64,000 bases of DNA from Polaribacter sp. SA4-10 (lineage in GTDB: Bacteria; Bacteroidota; Bacteroidia; Flavobacteriales; Flavobacteriaceae): NCBI RefSeq assembly GCF_002163835.1, contig NZ_CP019331.1, positions 744,001-808,000 on the forward strand, in the 5' to 3' direction. The position numbers and the translations under genes are program-made. The notes beneath the pieces were generated by a model that was given only the letters and a program-made list of their open reading frames with translations, ran no database searches and was not told the DNA's origin. Shown one piece after another: positions 37,413 to 45,221 of this stretch (its first letter is position 1; every line of letters starts with the position of its first letter).

Positions 37413-37475
37413 ATGCTTATTCTTTAGCCAAAAAAATAATGTAAACACGAATATTAATATTTAATTAAAATTATC

Positions 37476-37988
37476 ATGAGCAATAAACTCATTAAACTAC
37501 TGACCGTATTTCTTTTTTCATGCTTTCTAACTAATGCGCAAGAGTCAGATAAAAAGGACTACCCTCTAAAAGCAGATGTAGAAACCATTGATGGTATTAT
37601 TAAAGCATATTATGAAATTATTTCGGGCCCCGCTGGCGAACCAATAAATTTTCAAAGAGATAAGTCTTTACATTATGAAAATGCTTTGATCCTATTTTCT
37701 GGCACTGATAACGACAAAATCTATAATGATATAGTAAACGTATTTGATTTTCATAAAAACTCAGCAAAAACTAAACCAGGGATTTGGGAGTATGAAATTG
37801 AAAGGGATACACATCAATATGGCAACATCGCAAACGTTTGGAGTACTTTTGGAGTAAAAGAGAAAGTTGATGGAACTTTTAAAGCGAAAGGTATAAGTAG
37901 TGTTCAATTATATCACGATGGTAATAGATGGTGGATTCTTTCTTGGTTGACACAAAGTGAAAAAACAGATAGCCTAACAAAAAAATAG
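37476..37988 (+). CDS. Secreted NTF2-like protein (paralog of 45222)
   Basis: Protein of 170 residues with a signal peptide (cleavage about after TNAQ). The mature part follows the NTF2-like plan: a helix with VETIDGIIKAYYEIISGP, then strands ending SVQLYHDGNRWWILSWLTQ. It is a clear paralog of the protein at 45222-45728 (KSVDAIMKAYYDVASGS, QFGNIVQVWSAYEV, SIQLHYEKGRWWIDSWTNQ). NTF2-like folds act as small enzymes or ligand binders; no catalytic residue set is evident. It lies between DUF3500 and the MBL-fold enzyme, 19 bp before the latter. Confidence 0.75.
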   Translation: MSNKLIKLLTVFLFSCFLTNAQESDKKDYPLKADVETIDGIIKAYYEIISGPAGEPINFQRDKSLHYENALILFSGTDNDKIYNDIVNVFDFHKNSAKTKPGIWEYEIERDTHQYGNIANVWSTFGVKEKVDGTFKAKGISSVQLYHDGNRWWILSWLTQSEKTDSLTKK

Positions 37989-38006
37989 TAAAGAAAAATA
38001 AATACC

Positions 38007-38936
38007 ATGATTACAAAAACCTCTTTGCTCACGTTTAAAAAGATAAATTTAGTTATAATTTGTGCGTTTACTTATACTTTAAGCTTTACACAAGAAGTGG
38101 AAAATACCGTTGACCTAAATGCGCAACATTGGTATCACGGCTCTGAAAACTGTAAAGAAAACACCAACCCTCCTATTCAAGTTGTTCAATACAACAGCAA
38201 TACATGGATACTGCGTCAAAACATATGCACCCATTTCGAAGCACCTTTCATGTTCCTTTTTATTGGAGGCAACAAGGCGTTGTTAATGGATACAGGAGCA
38301 ACACAAGAAGAGGATGTTTTCCCACTATATGAAACAGTAAATGGAATACTTAACGATTGGTCTGAAAAAAACGGAGAGCTTGAATTGATCGTAGCCCATA
38401 CACATAACCATAATGATCACTATGCAGCAGACAGACAGTTTATGGGGAAACCAAATACAACTGTCGTACCAATACGAATTGAATATGTAAAGAACTTTTT
38501 TCAGTTTCTTAATTGGCCCGAAGATATTGTTGAACTCGACCTTGGAAATAGAATAATAAAAATCATCCCTATTCCGGGCCATCAAAAAGCTTCTATAGCA
38601 GTGTACGACACCTCTTCTAAGATATTGCTAACTGGAGATACTTTTTATCCAGGGCGATTGTATGTTGATGATTGGGATTCATTTGGTAAGAGCATAAATA
38701 GGCTTGTTAATTTTACTGAACATCATGAAATATCTTATATTCTAGGCAATCATATTGAAATGTCAACTACTGATGGGATAGACTATCCGATGGGATCTAC
38801 CTACCATCCACAAGAATACAAACTGCCCTTAACTATCAAGGATTTAAAAGAACTTCAACTTGCGCTTACTAATTTGGGAAATACACCAACGAACGAAGTT
38901 CATAAAAACTTCATAATATCGCCTATTAATCATTAG
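38007..38936 (+). CDS. Secreted metallo-beta-lactamase-fold hydrolase
   Basis: Protein of 309 residues with a hydrophobic N-terminus that acts as a signal peptide. The metal site is AHTHNHNDHYAAD (HxHxDH in the form HNHNDH), followed by IIPIPGHQKASIAVYD (third His), LLTGDTFYPGRLY (bridging Asp) and ILGNHIEMS (last His). All ligands are present, so it should bind two zinc ions. The long segment before the HxH motif (TNPPIQVVQYNSNTWILRQN) suits the glyoxalase-II-like/lactonase branch. Substrate unknown. Same strand and tight spacing with the NTF2-like gene upstream. Confidence 0.85.
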   Translation: MITKTSLLTFKKINLVIICAFTYTLSFTQEVENTVDLNAQHWYHGSENCKENTNPPIQVVQYNSNTWILRQNICTHFEAPFMFLFIGGNKALLMDTGATQEEDVFPLYETVNGILNDWSEKNGELELIVAHTHNHNDHYAADRQFMGKPNTTVVPIRIEYVKNFFQFLNWPEDIVELDLGNRIIKIIPIPGHQKASIAVYDTSSKILLTGDTFYPGRLYVDDWDSFGKSINRLVNFTEHHEISYILGNHIEMSTTDGIDYPMGSTYHPQEYKLPLTIKDLKELQLALTNLGNTPTNEVHKNFIISPINH

Positions 38937-38988
38937 CTATAAAATTATAAACTACAGCCTCATTTGAGGACTCAAAATAAAAAAAATT

Positions 38989-39960
38989 ATGACAAAAACT
39001 ACCAATCAATTCTCCTCCAAAAAAATCATCACATTCCTGCTTCTAACTTTTGCCATTATTGCTGTAGGTTGTGATCGTAATAAATCAAAGCAAGTTACAA
39101 TTGAAAAATCAGTAATTCCCGATTTTAAATTAATCAAAGATGTCGTATATGGCCACGAATTTGGTATGGCAATGACTTTTGATATTTATATCCCATCAAA
39201 ACCAAATGGTGCTGGTGTGATTTTAACAAACAGTGGTGGTTGGGAATCACCATATGACACATTCAAAATACAGGATAACGGTACCTATAGATTTGCAACA
39301 GATGAAGAAATGACCAAATCAAAAACGTATCATATTTTAAGTCCAAAAAAATTAGTATTAAATGGATATACTGTTTTTGAAGTACGACATGGAAGTCGAC
39401 GGAAATTTGAAATGTCTGAAATAGTATCACATGTTAGAAGAGCCGTTCGATTTATTAAGCATAATTCCTCAGATTATGGAGTTGATAAAACCCGTTTAGG
39501 GTTATGGGGTGGCAGTGCCAGTGGCCATCTATCATTACTTATTGGTCTGTCTCCTGAAGTACCCTTATTTGATGCCAAATTGGATTGGGAAAAGAATCAT
39601 GCTGATGTGGCTGCAATTGCAGTTTTCGCAGCACCTAGCGATTTAGGTAAAATGGTTTTAGATGACCAAAAAACATGGGGTAAAGCGGATTTTTTGAAAC
39701 TATCTACAGAACAGTATCAAGAATTTTCACCAGTTAATTACGCCTCAAAAAACGATCCGCCAACTTTAATAATGCATGGCGATATAGATACAACAGTACC
39801 ATTTATTCAAGGTGAATTAATGTATTCTAAACTTCAAGAAGCAGGAGTACGCTCTAATTTTATTGAATTCGAAAAGACAAACCATTCCCCAACACTTAAG
39901 AATGCGTCAAAAGGAGTTGATGAAGCCTTGGCTTGGTTTGATACGTATTTGAGCAAATAA
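38989..39960 (+). CDS. Lipoprotein esterase of the alpha/beta hydrolase fold (BD-FAE-like)
   Basis: Protein of 323 residues. Lipobox AIIAVGC lipidates Cys28. The core has the nucleophile elbow GLWGGSASGH (Ser176, with Ser in place of the last Gly of GxSxG), an aspartate region LIMHGDIDTTVPFIQGE and the catalytic His in EKTNHSPTL. This set fits the hormone-sensitive-lipase/acetyl-esterase branch that acts on small acylated or carbohydrate esters. It is surface- or periplasm-anchored and sits in a run of secreted hydrolases. Confidence 0.8.
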   Translation: MTKTTNQFSSKKIITFLLLTFAIIAVGCDRNKSKQVTIEKSVIPDFKLIKDVVYGHEFGMAMTFDIYIPSKPNGAGVILTNSGGWESPYDTFKIQDNGTYRFATDEEMTKSKTYHILSPKKLVLNGYTVFEVRHGSRRKFEMSEIVSHVRRAVRFIKHNSSDYGVDKTRLGLWGGSASGHLSLLIGLSPEVPLFDAKLDWEKNHADVAAIAVFAAPSDLGKMVLDDQKTWGKADFLKLSTEQYQEFSPVNYASKNDPPTLIMHGDIDTTVPFIQGELMYSKLQEAGVRSNFIEFEKTNHSPTLKNASKGVDEALAWFDTYLSK

Positions 39961-39970
39961 TAAAGCGAGA

Positions 39971-39990
39971 TAACACCCTGTATAATTAAT
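39971..39990 (+). repeat. Boundary element TAACACCCTGTATAATTAAT
   Basis: Ten bases after the esterase stop. Close copies: 43267-43287 (TAACACCATCTATAATTAAT), 46321-46341 (AAGCCGTGTATAATTAATTA), and a shorter one at 42331-42340 (ACCGTGTATA). All are 3' to + strand accessory genes. Confidence 0.5.
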
Positions 39991-40026
39991 TTGCTATTAT
40001 TAGAACAAAATAAAAATTAAATTAAA

Positions 40027-41604
40027 ATGCCCAAACTAAAAACCCTTTCAATTTTGATGCTATTAGTTTTTAGCATCGCTGGTTGTAAAAAAAATCAGCC
40101 ACCAAAAAAAATAAACTTAGAAGAGATAACGATAACCGACATTCACAAGGCCTATAAAGTTGGTACTTATAATAGTCAAGATTTAGTAGCAGCATATCTC
40201 ACTGCTATTAAAGAAAAAAATAAAGCTGTTAACGCCATTTCTATCATAAATCCTCAGGCACTATCAATTGCCAAAGCACTTGACACAGATTATCAAAAAA
40301 CAAAAAAGCTACTTCCACTTCATGGTATACCAATCGTCATAAAAGATAATATCAATGCTGTTGGCCTTCTAACAACTGCCGGATCATTAGCACTTCATGA
40401 TTATATCCCCAAAGAAAATGCTTTTGTCATCAATAAATTAGTTGCAGCCGGAGCTATTATTATTGCAAAATCTAATATGGCCGAATGGGCCTTTTCTGCT
40501 AAGCATACAAAGAGTTCTACAATGGGAACCACCCATAACCCATATAATCTAGCCTATGTTCCTGCGGGTTCTAGTGGCGGAACCGCCGCTGCTGTGGCTT
40601 CCAATCTTGCACTGGGTGGTTTGGGTACTGATACGGGTAACTCCATTCGCGGTCCCTCTTCGCATTGTGATTTAGTAGGATTCAGAACAACCTTGGGCTT
40701 GATTAGTAGAGAAGGCATTGTGCCGTTATATTTAAGAAATGATGTGGTTGGTCCGATGTGCCGAACGGTAGAAGATGCAACTAAAATAATGCAAGTGATG
40801 GTGGGATACGACCTAAAGGATTCCATCACTAAAAATTCAATAAACAAAACACCTAAAAATTACACACAATTTTTAATAAAAAACGGATTGAAAGGGTCTA
40901 GAATAGGGGTGTTAAGAGAACTAAGTGATTATAAAACAGACCCAGATATTAAAAAGTTATTTGAAAAAGCACTTTTAGATTTAGATTCACTTGGCGCTAC
41001 AGTTGTTGATCCAGTTGACATTCCTAATTTTGCGAACTTAAGAAAAAACCAATGGTGCGCAACCTTTAAAACTGATGTTGAATCTTTTTTAGCGACCTAC
41101 GTCAAAAGGGATACGGTAAAAACCTTAGAAGACATTATTAGAATTGGCACCAAATCTGAGTTTGCAAAGAAAGTTTTAGCAGAAGAAGCCAAGTCCTCTG
41201 GCCGATGGGAAGAACCTAGTATAAAATGTTCAGATGCCTACCACGATATAAAACGAATTGCTTTTAGAGAAGCCATAGAAGTGGTTATGGACTCTTTAAA
41301 CCTAGACGCCATTGTATACCCTACTTGGAATAATAAACCAGCAAGAATCGCACATTTTGAAAAGGAGCACAAAGGTGACAACAACCAAATAATTGCGCCA
41401 CATACAGGTCAACCGGCCTTTACGGTTCCAATGGGTTTTAGCCCTGGTAATTTACCTGCGGGACTTCAATTTTTAGGACGCATGTACGCAGAACCAACTT
41501 TAATTAAACTTGCTTATTCATATGAGCAAGGAACAAAGCATAGAAAACCACCAATACTTAATAAAAAAGAGGTAACAGATGCTAAAAATAAAAATGTGAA
41601 CTGA
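40027..41604 (+). CDS. Lipoprotein amidase of the amidase-signature family
   Basis: Protein of 525 residues. Lipobox FSIAGC lipidates Cys20. The Ser-cisSer-Lys triad is intact: Lys106 in IPIVIKDNIN, the cis-Ser in PAGSSGG (181-185) and Ser206 in GTDTGNSIRGP. It therefore should hydrolyse amide bonds, as in GatA-unrelated secreted amidases and peptide amidases. Being lipidated, it acts outside the cytoplasm. It closes the run NHL propeller, DUF3500, NTF2-like, MBL fold, esterase, amidase. The following 290 bases (41605-41898) hold no gene. Confidence 0.9.
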   Translation: MPKLKTLSILMLLVFSIAGCKKNQPPKKINLEEITITDIHKAYKVGTYNSQDLVAAYLTAIKEKNKAVNAISIINPQALSIAKALDTDYQKTKKLLPLHGIPIVIKDNINAVGLLTTAGSLALHDYIPKENAFVINKLVAAGAIIIAKSNMAEWAFSAKHTKSSTMGTTHNPYNLAYVPAGSSGGTAAAVASNLALGGLGTDTGNSIRGPSSHCDLVGFRTTLGLISREGIVPLYLRNDVVGPMCRTVEDATKIMQVMVGYDLKDSITKNSINKTPKNYTQFLIKNGLKGSRIGVLRELSDYKTDPDIKKLFEKALLDLDSLGATVVDPVDIPNFANLRKNQWCATFKTDVESFLATYVKRDTVKTLEDIIRIGTKSEFAKKVLAEEAKSSGRWEEPSIKCSDAYHDIKRIAFREAIEVVMDSLNLDAIVYPTWNNKPARIAHFEKEHKGDNNQIIAPHTGQPAFTVPMGFSPGNLPAGLQFLGRMYAEPTLIKLAYSYEQGTKHRKPPILNKKEVTDAKNKNVN

Positions 41605-41898
41605 GCACTTTACAAAAAGTAATAATGAATCAAATATTGAGATTTCTTGCAAATAGGATTCTTACTCTATTTAGCTAGCTGTTGCAGTCAACAAAATTTA
41701 ACTATGCGTACATCCAAATATTTATTTTACGTGCTGTTGTAAATAAGTTTTTTTTATAGATACAGCCATCTTTCTAATAATGAATTAGATAAAGAGCGAA
41801 GCCACCTCTGTATTTCCGAAATAGAGTAAGTTGCAGAGTTATATAATATAACTGCCATGTTATGTTAAAATACAACAACCAAATTAAACTATTTTATT

Positions 41899-42324
41899 AT
41901 GAAAAATTTATAAATAATTTTTGCTTTCCTATTGTTCTTAGGATGCTCACCGAAACAATGTAAAAAAGATGACCCGAAAGTAGTTGAACGAATTCTTCAG
42001 GATTTTATTAAAGCCTTATCTGATAGAGAGTTTGAAAAACTTGAAAGTATATCTACAACGGACTTAGTTATTTATGAGGATGGATCAATATGGAATAATG
42101 ACAGTCTAGTACAAGCTTTTAGTGGTGTTGCAGAAATATCATTTCAATTGATGAATTTTGACACAAAGGTTGATTGTAACTCTGCAAGAACAAAATACAT
42201 TAACATTGGTAAGTTCGAATTACCTGACAAAACGGTTAAAGTAAAATTCCTAGAAAGTGCTTCATTTATCAAAGAAAAAGGGCTTTGGAAAATTGAATTT
42301 ATTCACTCCACTCCAATGAAATAA
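41899..42324 (+). pseudogene. NTF2-like lipoprotein with a stop codon in its signal peptide
   Basis: From the ATG at 41899 the frame is MKNL, then TAA (41911-41913), then IIFAFLLFLGCSPKQC and a further ~118 residues to the stop at 42324. The part after the stop completes a lipoprotein signal (lipobox FLGC) and an NTF2-like domain (ERILQDFIKALSDREFEKLE, TDLVIYEDGSIWNND, KGLWKIEFIHS). No ATG lies between the stop and the lipobox; a TTG at 41932 would leave too short a signal. The gene is probably silenced by one substitution, though the domain itself is intact. Confidence 0.6.
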
Positions 42325-42467
42325 AAGGTTACCGTGTATAGCATGGGGTTATTTATAGTTTAGATTTTTACTATAAAACTTGTACATTTAAATTTTGGAA
42401 ACCAGTAAACTGAAAAGTGGCACTGTACATAAAGCCGGAACATTAATTATAATTAAAATCAATTATC

Positions 42468-42764
42468 ATGAAAAACATTTTCACATCATTAATTCTACTT
42501 TTCAGCTTTTCAATATGCGGAATAGCGAATGCTCAAATGCAAGCGATCTTTACCTTTGATACACCTTATGGAGAAAATAAAGCCGTTGTTAAACATGTTG
42601 AGATCAATGGTACTAAATTTTATATTTACTTTAATAAAACAAATTGTTATAAAAGCATAAAACTTCCGTTTATCCGGTCAAAGAAGAACGATAAACGAGC
42701 AAAAGTAACTCATATAAATAAGTTGCCATTCATTGGTGAGAAGTTCTACGGAAACCAAAAATAA
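42468..42764 (+). CDS. Truncated relative of the secreted hydrolase, chimeric tail
   Basis: Protein of 98 residues. Signal peptide ends at about IANAQ. Residues ~25-52 (FTFDTPYGENKAVVKHVEIN) match the start of the broken hydrolase at 33699 (FKFDTPYGDNQSVGNYVELN) very closely. After GTKFYIYF the similarity stops abruptly: the hydrolase has its oxyanion region here, but this protein continues with 45 unrelated basic residues (KLPFI occurs twice). It is thus the head of a hydrolase gene joined to foreign sequence. It may be expressed as a small secreted basic peptide or be dead. Confidence 0.55.
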   Translation: MKNIFTSLILLFSFSICGIANAQMQAIFTFDTPYGENKAVVKHVEINGTKFYIYFNKTNCYKSIKLPFIRSKKNDKRAKVTHINKLPFIGEKFYGNQK

Positions 42765-42824
42765 CATAATATTAACCACTTATATTAAACAGAGATTTGA
42801 TATAAGTTTTTTCAAAAAAAAAAA

Positions 42825-43088
42825 ATGAATTTAGGAAAATTTACTTTACATCATTTAATTGGAGTTTTAATAACATTCTTATTCCTTAATAGTTGTACAA
42901 AAGAAGATATTTGTACAAAAGAGGTTAATATTCCTATTTGGAATGAAGAAGAACAAATATTTGAGGATAATTTTCAAGATTTTCCTTGTGATGTCAATGG
43001 AATAACCAAAAGTGTATCTGAGTTTACTTTGAATGAAAAAAAAGAACTAATACTAAACTTTAAAAATAAAAAAAACACCAAAATTTAG
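42825..43088 (+). CDS. Small lipoprotein of unknown function
   Basis: Protein of 87 residues. Hydrophobic LIGVLITFLFLNSC gives a lipobox with Cys at residue 24. The short mature part is acidic then basic (WNEEEQIFEDNF, ending LNFKNKKNTKI), with a second and third Cys (DICTKE, DFPCDVNG). No family recognised. Preceded by an A-rich run directly before the ATG. It stands alone next to the boundary element at 43267. Confidence 0.5.
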   Translation: MNLGKFTLHHLIGVLITFLFLNSCTKEDICTKEVNIPIWNEEEQIFEDNFQDFPCDVNGITKSVSEFTLNEKKELILNFKNKKNTKI

Positions 43089-43423
43089 GAACAGTCTCTC
43101 GCTAATTAAAAGGTTAATAAAACACAGAATTGAGAAGTATTTATGAAATGAATTATATTCTGAATTTAGCAAATAACGGAATATTTACTATTGTAATAAA
43201 CCTTTCTGAATGACTTACTGAAACTCTGAATTTTAAAACGCTGGAAAACAAAAAACAACGAAATGGTAACACCATCTATAATTAATTGCTGGTTTTAGCT
43301 CAGTTGGAAAATTCCTTCGGTATTTCGCCGTTCGTGCTTTACTTAGTAAATCCAATGCTCAAAACACACAACTAATCATGCACGTATTCCAAGATCAAAT
43401 CCTAATAGAAGTTACTATTTTTT
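43089..43423. other. Spacer upstream of the IS110 end
   Basis: No coding frame. Contains the boundary element at 43267-43287, followed by a stretch with CTGGTTTTAGCTCAGTTGG and AATTCCTTCGGTATTTCGCC, which resembles the sequence after the boundary element at 46321 (AATTCCTTAATCGGAATTTA). The IS110 right end must lie somewhere in the last ~100 bases. Confidence 0.45.
43267..43287 (+). repeat. Boundary element copy TAACACCATCTATAATTAAT
   Basis: Differs by two bases from 39971-39990 over 20 positions and shares the following TGCT-like bases. Confidence 0.5.
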
Positions 43424-44416
43424 TTATGCTGCATAATTTTGAAGAACTACATAAGGAGTTCCTCTTTTTACTACTGCAAATGCTCTAGCTATGAGTTTAT
43501 TTCTAACATTATTTATCGCTAGCATTTTATCTTTTCCTTCCGCTAACTTTCTCTTATAATAGATTCGTAATTCACTATCATGTTGAATGGCAGAAATACT
43601 TGCCATACTTAATAAACTTTTCATCTTTCTATCTCCTAAATAATGACATTGCTTTCTTCTTTTTATACTAGTACCCGACTCATGTGCAAAAGGTGCTGTT
43701 CCACAATAACTCGAGAAAGAACGCCAATTATCAAATCTTGTAAAATTACCTGTATGGTAAATTAATTGACAAGCAACCACAAAACCAACTCCCTTTAAAC
43801 TTGATAATAATTCATAATTTTTTTGCATTGAAACATCATCAAAGATGAGCTCTTCTATTCTAATCTCTATTGCCTTTACTTGTTTAGATAAGTAATCAAT
43901 ACTTCTTTTTAAACTGATACAACCTGCATCTGTGGTAGAACTTGTTAAAAATACTTTCATCTCTTTTAAAGTACCTTTCAAACCAGCATTGTTTCTAACT
44001 AGTTGATCTCTTAACGCTAATAATCTACCAAGTTCTAAATGGGTTGTACTTTTAACTGTACTTGGAATTAATTCTTCTCTATAAATCCACCCATATCTAG
44101 CAATTAAACTTGCATCCAAACGATCTGTTTTCTCTTTTACAATACCTGAGGAACGCTTAATTTTCAATGGGCTTTCTTCTACATAAACAATCTTCTGACT
44201 ATTTAGATAAAGTGCTAATTTTAAAGAATAATATCCCGTATTCTCAAAACAATAAAAAACACTAACCCCTTTTGTTGATTTTAAAACCCAGTTTAATAAG
44301 CTTTTATAACCTACAATATCATTCTTAAACTCCTTGTGAACTTGAGCTTGATAACAATAAGCATCAATTGTTTTTTTTGATACATCAATTCCTACGACTT
44401 CTTTGTAATTTTTCAT
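43424..44416 (-). CDS. IS110-family transposase
   Basis: Protein of 330 residues, normal length. The N-terminal RuvC-like DEDD domain shows VVGIDVSKKTIDA (first Asp), FCFENTGYYS-type Glu region and KEKTDRLDASLIARYG (DxxDA). The C-terminal Tnp domain shows SLKGVGFVVACQLI, FRSFSSYCGTAPFAHESGTSI and the serine/arginine region GDRKMKSLLSMASISAI. All catalytic parts appear intact. IS110 transposases are RNA-guided DNA recombinases that use a bridge RNA encoded in the adjacent non-coding end. Confidence 0.93.
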   Translation of the reverse strand: MKNYKEVVGIDVSKKTIDAYCYQAQVHKEFKNDIVGYKSLLNWVLKSTKGVSVFYCFENTGYYSLKLALYLNSQKIVYVEESPLKIKRSSGIVKEKTDRLDASLIARYGWIYREELIPSTVKSTTHLELGRLLALRDQLVRNNAGLKGTLKEMKVFLTSSTTDAGCISLKRSIDYLSKQVKAIEIRIEELIFDDVSMQKNYELLSSLKGVGFVVACQLIYHTGNFTRFDNWRSFSSYCGTAPFAHESGTSIKRRKQCHYLGDRKMKSLLSMASISAIQHDSELRIYYKRKLAEGKDKMLAINNVRNKLIARAFAVVKRGTPYVVLQNYAA

Positions 44417-44600
44417 ATTTTTACATTTAAGTGAATAAATATGTTGCTTTAACTACTTCCTTTATCGGGAGATTTAACTCCTGGTATTCCAAATGGTTCT
44501 TGGCAACTTTATAGAAAGAGAGGACTCGTACGTGTACTGGAGCTTCAAATCTAAAACACGTTATAGTTCTCCTCTTTTTCTATCTAAAGATATTTAATAC
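44417..44600 (-). ncRNA. Candidate IS110 bridge RNA region
   Basis: In IS110-group elements the bridge RNA is encoded 5' of the transposase. Here that stretch holds nested inverted repeats: a 14-base arm at 44511-44524 (ATAGAAAGAGAGGA) pairs with 44570-44583 with one mismatch, enclosing a 6-bp stem ACGTGT/ACACGT (44530-44535 with 44556-44561). Nearer the gene are CCAA/TTGG around 44489 and GGAG/CTCC around 44468. Stem-loops in series fit the bridge RNA architecture; the loops that would guide target and donor are not assigned here. Confidence 0.55.
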
Positions 44601-44668
44601 AAACTAAAGAAACACGTTATACCACATTTTGACCCGTCCTGAATAAAGGCTGCGTAATTTTAAACATT

Positions 44669-45040
44669 ATGTACAGAAATGACAAAGTAATTAGACGTTA
44701 CAGTGAACCTTTTAAATTAAAAATTTTAGCCGAACGTAGTACTGGAAAATACACAAAAAGTGAACTTTGCAAACTCTATTCTATTGCACCTACAACGGTT
44801 AATGAATGGATTAAAAAGTACAATCGTAAAGACTTAATGAATACCAGAGTAAAAGTGGAAACTAAAGACGAAATATCTAGAATTAAAACGCTTCAAAAAG
44901 AAATTGAACAGCTAAAAAAACTACTATTAAAAAAGGATCTCGATACTATGATAGAAGAATCCTATCTAGAAGTAGCTGCAGAAGATTTAGGCTACAAATC
45001 TATTGCCGAACTAAAAAAAAAGCTAAAGATAAAGCCCTAA
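44669..45040 (+). CDS. IS3-family transposase OrfA
   Basis: Protein of 123 residues. A helix-turn-helix at about 14-50 (RRYSEPFKLKILAERSTGKY, then SELCKLYSIAPTTVNEWIKKY) is followed by a leucine-rich coiled coil (IKTLQKEIEQLKKLLLKKDL) for dimerisation. Close to its end is a run of nine A at 45013-45021 (CTAAAAAAAAAGC), the normal slippery site where IS3 elements shift -1 into orfB. Intact. Upstream is the left inverted repeat. Confidence 0.9.
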   Translation: MYRNDKVIRRYSEPFKLKILAERSTGKYTKSELCKLYSIAPTTVNEWIKKYNRKDLMNTRVKVETKDEISRIKTLQKEIEQLKKLLLKKDLDTMIEESYLEVAAEDLGYKSIAELKKKLKIKP

Positions 45041-45180
45041 TCAAAGCTAAAGAGAAATCTAAGGGATTTGCTTCTTTAACTACCATATCTAATTGTTTTG
45101 GACTTAAACGTACTGCTTATTACAAGCATAAAAAAAGAGCCGATAAACGTTTAATCCTAGAATAACAGATTATATCCATT
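45022..45180 (+). pseudogene. IS3 OrfB fragment, truncated and stopped
   Basis: In the -1 frame after the A9 run the translation is KAKDKALIKAKEKSKGFASL, then TTISNCFGLKRTAYYKHKKR and ADKRLILE before TAA (45163-45165), then QIISI, where similarity ends. In relatives the sequence reads through (LExQIISI) into the DDE domain. The whole catalytic domain is deleted and the right inverted repeat follows directly. Confidence 0.8.
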
Positions 45181-45221
45181 TTAACCTGTAGCCGTATTTC
45201 AGGACAAGACATTAAACTACT

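Larger units (their letters stand above)
43380..44620 (-). mobile_element. IS110-family insertion sequence (approximate limits)
   Basis: Contains one transposase gene (43424-44416, minus) and about 200 bases of structured non-coding DNA upstream of it. IS110 elements lack terminal inverted repeats and leave no long target duplication, so the ends cannot be fixed by eye; limits given are the widest plausible. The left end abuts the IS3 derivative that starts at 44630. Confidence 0.7.
44630..45211 (+). mobile_element. Internally deleted IS3-family element with both ends
   Basis: The left end TGACCCGTCCTGAATAAAGG (from 44630) is mirrored at the right end: the reverse complement of 45186-45211 begins TGTCTTGTCCTGAAATACGG. 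The two share GTCCTGAA and AxGGCT. Between them lie a complete orfA and only the first ~50 codons of orfB. The element is thus about 580 bp instead of ~1.2-1.4 kb. It could be moved in trans by a complete relative. Confidence 0.75.

Noticed and set aside
11447..42324. In-frame stops considered as programmed readthrough or recoding
   Set aside because: All three stop codons are involved, no common downstream signal is seen, TGA is not followed by a SECIS-like stem that I can identify, and one protein has also lost its catalytic serine.
43291..43307. GGTTTTAGCTCAGTTGG looks like the 5' half of a tRNA (D-arm)
   Set aside because: No anticodon arm, T-arm (GGTTCGA) or acceptor partner follows in the next 80 bases; the similarity is confined to this short string, which belongs to the boundary-element context.
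43424..44416. Terminal inverted repeats for the IS110 element
   Set aside because: None found by eye, and the family does not normally have them; limits are left approximate.
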